Assembly (NCBI RefSeq): GCF_052324685.1
Contig: NC_135212.1
Span: 47,009,325-47,073,324 of the forward strand
DNA length: 64,000 nucleotides
Source of the DNA: Brachyhypopomus gauderio
Taxonomy: Eukaryota; Chordata; Actinopteri; Gymnotiformes; Hypopomidae
Reading direction: 5' to 3'
The notes below the pieces were generated by a model. It had not been told where the DNA came from. It did no database searches and saw only the letters and a program-made list of their open reading frames with translations. The translations under genes and the position numbers were made by a program. Of the stretch, positions 22,884-32,678 are shown in pieces; within the stretch, counting starts at the first letter, position 1; every line of letters begins with the position of its first letter.

Positions 22884-23816
22884 TTAACCCTATAAGACCT
22901 GACACATAAAATAATCATTTAAAAATTCCAATTTATTTAAAATCATGCATTTTTTTGTTAACCTTTAACTAAAAATCACAATTTTTTTATTTTTGGATAA
23001 CATATATCCTTAATGTATCACATATGATAAAGTAGGGATTTGCGTTTACGTATGGAATCTATTTAAACATTCTATAAAACAATGTGTCTGTGATTTCTGT
23101 GATACTGGATGCAGCATTTATTCTCTTTTATTCTCTTTTATTTATTATATCAGTTAAAACGTTTTTAATGAAAACAGATTTCATGAAGTTAACAAAATAA
23201 TTTTCAAACAAGTCTTTTTCTTTCAAAACGTAAAATCTGAGCCAACACATCCTGTACACTCAATATTTTGTACATCTAAAGGAAAAAAATAGAATTTCTG
23301 TAATATAAATAATAGTTAGAAGCCTTGCTTAATGTGTATTACTTTTTTTCTAATGTATTATTTGAATTGGCATATTTATGTATTTATTTATCAACATTCA
23401 ACAAATAACTAATTGCAATAATACCTGGAGAATCAAATCTGATACGCATATTCTCAAACTCAAATTAGGATAATTTGTGTTTTTTTAAAACATCAAAAAG
23501 TTATTTTAGTGCCCTTAATGCTCATATTCACATATGTAATAAACTTTATATTTGTATCATACCTTAGACTGCCTAAATTGATCACAATTCGCTTGAAACT
23601 TTCCCACAACTCCTCACGATGCTAGCTGCCAAAACTCTATGGTACAAAAAACCGCATTCAAACACTTGTACTTCACTCATTGTCCAATGGGGGCTCAAAA
23701 ACAGTTATTGGAAGAGATGTACATTTCTATTGGTAATTTTTTATGCGATAGCTTTTGAAAGAGATGGGTCCAAATATCACTTATCATATATGATATGGAA
23801 GGCTTTACAGGGTTAA
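22884..23816. mobile_element. piggyBac-type non-autonomous element (TTAA ends)
   Basis: TTAA at both ends with inverted termini CCCTATAAGACC and GGCTTTACAGGG. Length 933 bp, AT-rich, no transposase. It is distinct from the piggyBac element at 18,241. Confidence 0.7.
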
Positions 23817-23819
23817 GAG

Positions 23820-24560
23820 TATTTTATATTATAATATGAATTTTACATGAAGGTATTCACAATACGATGGAAGACCATGGCCCAATTCCAGGCCTGTTGC
23901 TCTGTTGCTATAAATATATATATAACATATATAAACATGTTTGTACAAACACACATACATATATTAATTTATGTTCTGTTTTGGATGCTGATGATATCCT
24001 GGTAACCCAGTACAAATCAGTATAGACAAGCTAAGAACAATATTGGCAAATTTGCTTTCAGTATTTTTCATTTTGAAAGCTGTTTGCAGGTTGTTACTTG
24101 GACTTGAAAGTGCCTGTAGATAACAGTAGATAACAATTTTTATAACGTGAAAATCACATATTTAACATGTCAAAACTTAAATTAAAACATGCATCAATGT
24201 TGTCTTGTAATATTTCCTTGCAATTATGCATTTTATTAACAGTATTGTAATGTATTGACAGTGATATATCACCATAACAAAATATATTTTTGTAAAATTC
24301 CAGAAGATTCTATTACTTTGTCTCAATAAGATTAATCAAGATTACTTTCTTTTTACAGTTTGTTTAGTTAAAATTATTATATAAAAATAGTTTAAAAACA
24401 GATTTATAATGTATTTAATTTATAGAGATTTTTCTTGTTAAATCACATGACATTTTTAAATAAACAGTTTGTTCTGGTAATTGTAATACACTTTCCCTGC
24501 CATTTTAAAATACAGGAAAAATTGTAAAATTTATTGGGAAAAACTTGTAAAAAACCTGTT
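23820..24560. other. AT-rich stretch, nothing recognised
   Basis: Low-complexity AT-rich sequence, no gene and no clear repeat boundary. Confidence 0.4.
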
Positions 24561-24576
24561 TTTTTTTTTTTTTTTA

Positions 24577-25015
24577 TAAGCATCTCCAGGTCTCCAGATC
24601 TGAACCTGATCGAAAATCTGTGGAGACACCTGAAACTCTGTGTTGCCCAGCGACAGCTTAGAAACCTCAAGGATCTGGAGAAGATCTCTATGGAGGAGTG
24701 GCCCAAAATCCCTGCTGTAGTGTGTGCAAACCTTGTAAAGAACTACAGGAAAGATCTTACTTCTGTAATCGCAAACAAAGGTTTCTGTACCAAGTATTAA
24801 GTTTTGTTTTTCTGATGTATCAAATACTTATTTCCTGCAATAAAATGCAAATTAATAATTTAAAAGTCATTCAGTGTGATTTTCTGGATTTTGTTTTTAG
24901 ATTCCATCACTCACATTTGAAGAGCACCTATGATAAAAATTACAGATTTCTACATGCATTGCAAGTGTGAAAACCAGCAAAATCTGCAGCGTATCAAATA
25001 CTTGTTAAAGTCAAA
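24577..25015 (+). mobile_element. Tc1-like transposon, 3' end only
   Basis: Codons 24577-24800 encode the transposase C terminus ([19 protein letters not shown]) with the catalytic Glu of DD34E, ending at GFCTKY-stop. The usual subterminal sequence and ATCAAATACTTGTT terminus follow. The 5' part is missing. The same terminus recurs at 29,010-29,150. Confidence 0.85.
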
Positions 25016-25262
25016 GTCAAATTTATTTATATAGCGCTTTTCACAACACACGTTGTCACAAAGCAGCTTTACAATCGTATGTGTCAAGATCCCTAATGAG
25101 CAAGCCAAAGGCGACAGTGGCGAGGAAAAACTCCCTATAGGGTGGGGATTAGGAAGAAACCTCGGGAGGACCAAGACTCAAAAGGCAACCCATCCTCCAT
25201 TGGGCGGCCCGTTGGTCGCAGGGTAGTTCCACAGCAAAAGGCTCCTGTTCCCCGGCCAAGCA
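25016..25262 (+). repeat. Dispersed fish repeat (TTATATAGCGCTTTTCACAA type)
   Basis: It contains the phrase pattern TTTATTTATATAGCGCTTTTC...GAGGAAAAACTCCC...GGAAGAAACCTCGGGAGGACC, which recurs across otophysan fish genomes. It has no coding frame and its class is uncertain. Confidence 0.65.
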
Positions 25263-25274
25263 GCCTCACTGTAA

Positions 25275-25425
25275 TCAATTTCTGTAGTTTTCACAGCATT
25301 ATTACTGTAAATGATCAAATTCTTACTATAGAACCTGTTTACAGCATGTTACTGTAGTTTTTACAGCATTATTACTATAAATGATCAAATTCTTACTGTA
25401 GAACCTGTTTACAGCATGTTAGCCT
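25275..25425. repeat. Tandem duplication, unit about 73 bp
   Basis: Two near-identical copies of a segment beginning CTGTAGTTTT and ending ACAGCATGTTA. Confidence 0.8.
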
Positions 25426-25449
25426 ACTGTAAATCTGCAAAGCATCATG

Positions 25450-26621
25450 GTCAAAATGTTCTCCGTGTTCTCCGAAACGATAGGTGGCAATAGGTGGCAG
25501 TGGAGAATAAAAAACCTCTGCAAAACTGGGGAAAGAACATTTTTACCTGACCAGAGACCGTATATATACACCAGGCATCAAACATAAATATGGCTTTGCA
25601 ATGTTGTCCGAAATGATATGTGATAGTATAAAGAAACACCCCTCAAAAAAAGGGGAATGAACATTTACTTGACGCATTTTAATGTTGCTTAGTGTTTCAG
25701 GTTTGAAAAGTGCTGGAATTTAGGCTAAAGTACATTAAAATGTTGAAATTACGTTAACAAATACGAGCCTCTTGTAATTCCAGGACGAAACATGAGAGAA
25801 CGTGAAGACGTTAAGATTGGGCGTTTTGAAAATAAACCACCATTAAATAATGTGATGAAAAAGCGAGTTATTTCGAATCATTTCGAGTATATGTATTAAT
25901 ATTTAACTTAATTATGTTTATCGTGCTGGAAAATATTGAAATGGACCTTTAAAGTGCCGTACAAGTGCTTTAATTCCACCTTGTAAAGGTGTATGAACCC
26001 GGCAAACGTCTTTGTCCATCGCGCTGAAGCGCGGCGCGCGCGCGAAGTTACAAAATTCGAGAGGAGCGCGACAGCGCGCGAGGCCCTCGCGCACGGGCGG
26101 AGCCACAGCGATTACGTCATTTTCGCCGCACGGACCCTCACGCCGCTCGCGGCACGTCAAGTATAAACCAGGCTTAAGTGCGACAGCATACAGGGAGAAA
26201 AAAAGAGTGATCGTACTACAATGGATCAATCATCTATGAATACTGAACTCTAATACTGAAGTTTTAGTTACTTAAAGAGTTAAAGTTGTTTAAAGTATAC
26301 TTAAAATACACTTTTTGCACTAGCCTTTTTTAACTTCTAAATGTGAATTCCAGAGTGCACTACTATTATTTATGTTAATTTATATTAATGTGCAATTATT
26401 TATTTTTCTGTTTTAATGTGGTAGGGACTACACCTTTTATTTATTTGACATTTGTGAAACAAAATACAATATTCATTTGTTTGTTTATAAAAAATAAATA
26501 AAAAGCCTTTAAAACGGAAATGAACACAGTATCTGACTTTGGTATCGAAAATCGTATCGAATTTCAATACTTTTTAAAGTATCGTATCGAAGTTGTAATT
26601 CTTAGTATCGTGACAACACTA
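25450..26621. mobile_element. hAT-type fragment related to the element at 5523
   Basis: The right end TGACAACACTA is the same terminus type as the element at 5523-7904. The interior (25,596-25,910) is the shared module and 25,985-26,090 matches the arm of the 7,030 palindrome. The left terminus is missing or rearranged; a second partial copy of the module lies at about 25,460-25,560. Confidence 0.7.
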
Positions 26622-26803
26622 GTCCGCCCCTGCATTCATCCATCTCTGATTTGTTTTTCAGGTTTGTTGTTCCTGCCATCAGTGCTAATCTAGCAAGAAC
26701 TGACACTCTGGCTACTGCAGGTTGACACTTTCGTGAGGCTAGCCACATAATTCTTTTTGGAGAGGCACTTGAATGCTTTAAAAAATTATTATATTATATA
26801 TAT

Positions 26804-27130
26804 ATACAGTCATGCCCAAAAGTATTCATACCCCTGGCAAATTTTGACTTAAATTTAATTTTATTTAGAAATTGTATTTTTGACTGGAAATGACACAGGC
26901 ATCTCCCAGGAGATAATACGATGATGTACAAGAGGCATCATTGTGGGAAAAAATATTTCTCAGCTTTTATTCACATTTGAACAAAAAATGGCATGTCCAA
27001 AATTATTCATACCCTTTGAAAACTGTCACAGTATATAGGAAAATCCAAAGTTCTATACCATTCCAAATAGTCCAAGCTGTTTTAAAGCATCCTAATTACC
27101 CTGATTCATTGGGAATAACAACTCCAGAAT
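26804..27130 (-). mobile_element. Tc1-like terminal fragment
   Basis: It starts ACAGTCATGCCCAAAAGTATTCATA-type sequence (first bases TACAGTCATGCCCAAAAG), the terminus of a widespread fish Tc1 family. Only about 330 bp remain, with no transposase frame. Confidence 0.75.
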
Positions 27131-27200
27131 GTTTTTTTTTTCCCTCAGGGCAAATTTTATTAGATCGTTTGCCAAAGTGGACAGTCTTTTTCACTGCCTG

Positions 27201-27859
27201 CTAAGCCCTCCTGAAGCCAGAACTAGTGGACACAGGGAGAGGCCTTGAGGAGCCTCTCCCTCGGTCTGCAGAGCTCTGACTCTCTGGGTTGCTTCTGCTG
27301 GGGCAGGATGAGAGTTCTGCTCTATTGGCTGAGCTTTTGTCTTGGTCCTCTTGGCCGCTGCTCTCTTGGCTCCTGCAGTGCTCGTGGTTCTTCTTCCAAC
27401 TCTTCCACCATCGTCCCAGCGTTCTCTTCTCAGAGCTCTCAGGTTTTCCATCTTTTTTCTCAAACGCTCTATCCACCATTTGCTTCACCTTCAGGCGGCA
27501 TGAAGCCTTATCCCTTCTCAACTCTTCCTGATCTCTCTTCCTTTCATCCCCCATCCTCTTAATTTCTTGCTCCATTAGAAGATTTACATCTTCTACATTC
27601 GACTTCATCTTCTCAAACTCTTTCTGACATTCCGTCAGTGTTTTTCTCTCCCTCTCCCACTCTTGCTGCCTCACCTTCTCCCTTTCTTTGAGCTTTGATC
27701 ATCTTGGATATTATTCTCAATTCTCATATACAACATCTCCTGCTGTTCACGCAGTGTCTGTGTGTCATTCTTTGTTTGTTCCTGTCCACTTCTTCTCAGA
27801 TTTTCACTTTCCATCGCATTCTTACTGCACTCCATCTTCTTTCTTATCCCACTCTTCAC
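27201..27859 (-). pseudogene. Coiled-coil ORF, frameshifted, family unclear
   Basis: Two overlapping minus-strand frames (27859-27671 and about 27674-27201) encode a charged, heptad-like protein rich in E, K, R and Q. The break lies near 27,672. The charged helices resemble the C-terminal region of fish GIMAP-type GTPases, but no GTPase domain is present, so this is weak. The tail SSRPLPVSTSSGFRRA comes from a duplicated segment also found twice in the next ORF. Confidence 0.35.
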
Positions 27860-27926
27860 TGTCCACTACTGTATTAATTGGTTGAATGTTCAGCTGTGAT
27901 GCTGTACAATTTCTCCTCTTTCTTTT

Positions 27927-28676
27927 TTATTTTATTTTTTTATTCTCAGGGCAAATTTTATTAGATTGTTTGCCAAAGCGGACAGTCTTTTTCACTGCCT
28001 GCCAAGCCCTCCTGAAGCCAGAACCAGTGGACACAGGGAGAAGCCTTGAGAAGCGAGATCGGATCAGGTCAGTCTTTGTCACTGCCTGCCAAGCCCTCCT
28101 GAATCCAGAACCAGTGGACACAGGGAGAGGCCTTGAGGAGCGAGATCGGCTCAGGTCCTCCAGGTGGTGCAGGTCTTGACCTTCCAGACGCAGCTTTTCC
28201 CAGCTCTGCTCAACAGCCTTCAGATATCTCATGTACTGGCAGTACTCCTTCCGAGAGCACAGCACCTTCTCATCATGAGTAATGAGGCCGTGTTTAAGAA
28301 GTAGCCTTTTTCTGCTTGGCTGGCTAAAGAATCCCTTCAGGTGAGGATCATGCAGATTGCAATAGGTCCAGTCTTTAAGAAGTAACCTTTTTCTGCTTGA
28401 CTGGCTAAAGAATCCCTTCAGGTGAGGATCATGCAGATTGCAATAGGTCCAGTCTGTCAGGTTCATGTAGGGATCCCACAGGTCAAATGTTGGGAATGGT
28501 TGTCCAAGTCTCTCTCCCAGTTTGCCCCTGTAGTAGAGCTCAGAAGGTCTGGAAGGCCCTGGAAGACACTTGCCTTTCTTCATGCTTCCAACTGTGCCAA
28601 TCTTGTTACATTTCATTTTCTTCATATCCGTAGTTGTGGTAGTCTCTTTCTCAACAAATATCTTACTGGTGTCCAC
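27927..28676 (-). CDS. FSIP2 N-terminus-like protein, 249 residues, internal duplications
   Basis: A single minus-strand frame starts MDTSKIFVEKETTTTT. The middle (KLGERLGQPFPTFDLWDPYM, then LHDPHLKGFF, then CSRKEYCQYMRYL) follows the conserved N-terminal pattern of fibrous sheath-interacting protein 2, a sperm-tail protein. A segment of about 27 residues (DWTYCNLHDPHLKGFFSQ...) occurs twice in tandem. The tail PLPVSTGSGFRRAWQAV occurs twice. FSIP2 is several thousand residues long, so this is at most an N-terminal fragment or a short paralogue. No splice evidence was found. It may be a pseudogene or a duplicated first exon. Confidence 0.5.
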   Translation of the reverse strand: MDTSKIFVEKETTTTTDMKKMKCNKIGTVGSMKKGKCLPGPSRPSELYYRGKLGERLGQPFPTFDLWDPYMNLTDWTYCNLHDPHLKGFFSQSSRKRLLLKDWTYCNLHDPHLKGFFSQPSRKRLLLKHGLITHDEKVLCSRKEYCQYMRYLKAVEQSWEKLRLEGQDLHHLEDLSRSRSSRPLPVSTGSGFRRAWQAVTKTDLIRSRFSRLLPVSTGSGFRRAWQAVKKTVRFGKQSNKICPENKKIK

Positions 28677-28779
28677 TGCCTTGCCGACGGCCTTATATAC
28701 ACGTCGGGTTATGTTGTGTTAATGTCGTTACTATAGAAAAGGAATTCTACTAATTAACAACGTCATGTATTGTGACGTC

Positions 28780-29005
28780 ATTTCAGGTTTGCCAACTCTC
28801 ACGCATTGAGCGTGAGACACACGCATTTGACTATCTTCACACACTCTCATGCCACAAATCCGATTTCTCACGCCGAAGAAAAAAAAATCTAGTTTATTTA
28901 CCTCTGATCCATATCTATGATTCAATGAGTTACTAGTTTGCTCTGGCGCCAACCACTGGCGATCGATCGATCACGATATAATACTTAATTTGTGTCCATT
29001 TTACA
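28780..29005. mobile_element. Dispersed repeat with copy at 51,900
   Basis: From TTGCCAACTCTCACGC to TTTTACACCCCCC it matches 51,908-52,125 closely, including the GATCGATCGATC stretch. The same family resembles part of the MITE at 12,169. No coding frame. Confidence 0.75.
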
Positions 29006-29007
29006 CC

Positions 29008-29155
29008 CCCCCCCATTCAGTGTGATTTTCTGGATTTTGTTTTTAGATTCCATCACTCACACTTGAAGAGCACCTATGATAAAAATTACAGATTTCTACA
29101 TGCATTGCAAGTGTGAAAACCAGCTAAATCAAATAATTGTTCTCCTCACTGTATA
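29008..29155 (+). mobile_element. Tc1-like 3' terminal fragment, second copy
   Basis: Nearly identical to 24,868-25,010 (ATTCAGTGTGATTTTCTGGA...), ending GTTCTCCTCACTGTA before a short TA/GA microsatellite. Confidence 0.8.
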
Positions 29156-29448
29156 TATATATATATTAGAGAGAGAGAGAGAGAAAGACACTCTACTCTG
29201 TTAAGAAGGATTTTTCCAGAGAGCAGTGTTCTGGCTATGGCTATGAAACATATATAACAGGAACAAAAATAAAATAAAATACAAAAACTAGAAATGGGAA
29301 AACAAATACATACTGATTAATATACTGTGACTAATATCTTAATATATATCATGACTGAGAATGTACTAGGACTGATATTTAATATCTTAATATATTTGTT
29401 AATATGTATCATATACATTTTTGTTTAAGTGTAATAAGGTGTAAGCCT

Positions 29449-30625
29449 TAGTGATGGGATTTTCGGCTCTATTTTGAGATGCGGCTCTAATGGCTCTTCT
29501 TACTGTGGAGAGCCGGCTCTTTCGGCTCCCAAACGGCTCCCCATATATATTTTTTACATTATTAATTAATTAATAGCTTAATACTAATTTTATAACATTT
29601 TGTTTCATTATTGACATTGTTAAGCACTTGTGATGAGTAAAAATGCTGCATAACAATGCTTTATAAATAAAACTTTTATTATAACCAATTATTAAATGAT
29701 CACAAAATAGTACCAAAATAGAACGCAATACAGCTTGGTCAATTGCCTGCCGTTTCCACAAAAAAAGTGGAGATAACTTTTTTTCAGTGTTTTCCCACCA
29801 CATTATTAACTGAAATCTGCGTGTGATTGGTCAGATGTGTTGAGCACACGCTTGACATGCGGGCAGTGGAGACATTCTTTGCAGTGTTGTCCGAAACGAT
29901 ATGTGGTAGTATAAAGAAACACCCCTCAAAAACAAGGGAAGGAACATTTACCTGACGAATGTTGCATTGTGTTCCAGGTTTGAAAAGTGCTAAAGTAGGT
30001 TAAAGTACTTGAAAATGCTTGAAAATGTAACTGTATTTTGTTTCACAAAAATAGCTGTCTGACTGAATCGATGTGATATAAAAAGCCCAATTGTTTCGAA
30101 TCATTTCGAGTATATGTATAAATATTTAACTTAAGTTTAAGGTGCTTGGAAATATTGAAAATGGACCTTGAAAGTGACGTTCAAGTGCTTGAATTCCACC
30201 TTGTAAAGGTGTATGAACCCGGCATACATAACTTTGTTCATTGCGCTGAAGAGGTGCACGACCTTGCTTCGCACTGGGGTCCTTACGCAGGGGCGGAGCC
30301 ACCGCGATTGCGTCATTTTCGGCGCACGGACCCTCGCGCTGGTCGCAAACTGGCACAAACTGAGGAAATAAACTCTCCGCTCTCTACCACTGGCAGAAGC
30401 AGAGCAATAGGCGCAAGGAGAGGGAGAGACAGTGAGGCACCGAAGGACAAATAAAAACGATGTTGGAAAAAACTGTGGCACTTGCAGAGCACAAGCGCAA
30501 TACTGAAGGAAAAAGCGGCTCCCAAATAGGATCCTAAAACGGCTCCCATTGCAGAGCCGGTTCCAATCGTTCACTTCAAAGAGCCGGCTCTTAGAACCGG
30601 ATCGTTCGCGAACGACACATCACTA
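29449..30625. mobile_element. hAT-type element, 8-bp target duplication
   Basis: It starts TAGTGATGGG and ends CACATCACTA. GTAAGCCT is exactly repeated at 29441-29448 and 30626-30633. The interior has repeated GGCTC/GAGCC motifs near both ends and the shared module at about 29,880-30,130. There is no transposase. Confidence 0.88.
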
Positions 30626-30883
30626 GTAAGCCTAAAACCTTTCAACTCCAGGTTCAAATCTCACTCCAAGTGTGAGTGAGAGTTAACTACATGGGGTTGA
30701 CGCGAACTTAATAGGCTTATCTATCTACCTATTTTTCACAAGAGCTTGTGGCTTGTGGTAAATGTACGATCTGGTAAATGTAGGGGTAAATGTACACTCT
30801 TCTGTCTTGTCCCCGGTGTAGATAGCACTAGGTCCTGCGTCACAACATGAATGAAGATCATTCGTATGAATGAACGCAATTTG

Positions 30884-30960
30884 GCCTATATATATATATA
30901 TAGATATAGATATTATCTCCCGACCCCCCCCCCCCCCCCCCCCCCTCAAAAAAAAAAAAA
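30884..30960. repeat. TA, poly-C and poly-A runs
   Basis: A short TA run (30,884-30,904), then about 23 C (30,924-30,946) and about 13 A. Confidence 0.9.
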
Positions 30961-32678
30961 TCCTCGGATCTACACGATTCACGCAGGTCACCCTTTTCAA
31001 CTTCAAAACAGCTAATTTCGCCGAAAGGTGACAGATTTTCATGCCTTCGATGTTAAAAGGAACACACTGCAGAATCTTAGAGATGATCTGTCCACTTATC
31101 CTAAACATCCAGGTGTTTAATCAAGGACCCAATGAAAGTGAAGAATTCAAGTTTAGAACCAAGTCTAAATTCTCAATATGGTACAGTTTACTCATACTGA
31201 CTCCACTCCTAAATATCAGATTTAAACATGCAGCCCTGCCAACAGAAGCCCCACCTACAGGTCCCAAATGCATGCTTTCATTTACACATTTATGGTGCAA
31301 TCACACCACAGAAAAAACAAACAGCAGCGGATTAATGGAATTAAATTGTTCAGTGCATGATTTATTTAGGTTTGCTCATTTTGTCTTTAAACCAAGAACA
31401 AACAAACAAATAAAAAGACAATACAGAATGATACATAAGGTCAAAGTGAAGGGTTGTCGCGTAGGCATCAGCATGAGGTCCTTGCAACACCACGTGACAA
31501 TTACCGCGCACAGACGATAAATTAAAAACGTTACTTATATTAAACACATTTATAGATTGCATTGGCTCAAGGATGACAAGTTTACATGCCAAGCCCTTAC
31601 TTGATATATATCCCCCCCAAAACAACTGTGTGTGTTTTCTTCATAAAAATGCAGCTTGACTGTATGGGCTTGTGAAATGGAGCCCAGCACTGCAAACCAC
31701 CCGTTTCCTCATGTACACAGCTCCCCAATCAACTGTACAGCTCTACGTCCTTGACCATGTGGCAGGGGGATGGGGGAGGGGCCGGGGTGATGTCCAGCTT
31801 ACGGGAGCACCAGCCACCAGTATGGAAGGTACATGTGAAATTTCCCACCTGCACGGTTTACCCGAGCACTCTATGGATGGTGAGGAGTCTTTCGGGAATT
31901 TGGTGGAAAATTGTGGTAACATTCTGGATGGCTGTAGAAGTGTAGCATGCACGTTATAGAGCTACGCGGCATACACGTAGTACGAATGGTGCTGGATAAA
32001 TACCAGTGAGCGGGTTATGGCCGACAGTGAGATGCAAGGGACCTGGACTAAGGAAAGTTTTTCTGCTACTTCTCCAGAGGAGAGACCAAAATCATCTCAG
32101 GTGATAAAATACACGATCCGTAAAATACACACAACAATCGTTTGATCTTGCATGAAGACAGATTATAAATACAATGCCTGAACTTTGCCTGCACGCCTTC
32201 ACTTGTGGGAAGTCATTGGATAAAGCTTTTGAATTCTGAAGGTGTACCATACCATGAGAATAAAGGAGGACGTTCAGTGTTGTGCAATTATTCTAGTTCT
32301 GCAGTTCAATACGTGAAAAACTAAAAAAATTGTGCACCAATCATATGGTTTACCTACATCAGTTTTATCCCAAAACGTGTCCCAAATATTTTCTTTAAGT
32401 CTGATGTCCACAAATCAAATTATGTTTACCAAACTATTAGACCTCTATTCTGTATAAAATATATCATTTAGGTAGTGATAATGTTTTGAAGATCCTATCC
32501 CCCAATCCAGCTCTCTCGGACACCTCAGACTAATGTCTTAACAAATGATTAATTAAGCTCTACTTCATGACTGGACAAGGGGGTTGACAGCTGCACATTA
32601 GGACAGGAGCAATGGAAGAAGTGATTACATTCTCAAATATTAGGCGCTATGGAAGAGTATATGCCTGTTTTTTTTTTT
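30961..32678. other. Intergenic, no gene recognised
   Basis: Several short open frames exist on both strands but none has a recognisable motif or splice structure. It includes the 3' flank, and probably the 3' UTR, of the minus-strand CCDC47 gene. Confidence 0.4.

Noticed and set aside
26661..26720. Possible exon (FVVPAISANLARTD) after a TTTTCAG acceptor
   Set aside because: Isolated, and the phase does not fit the protease-PHD gene.
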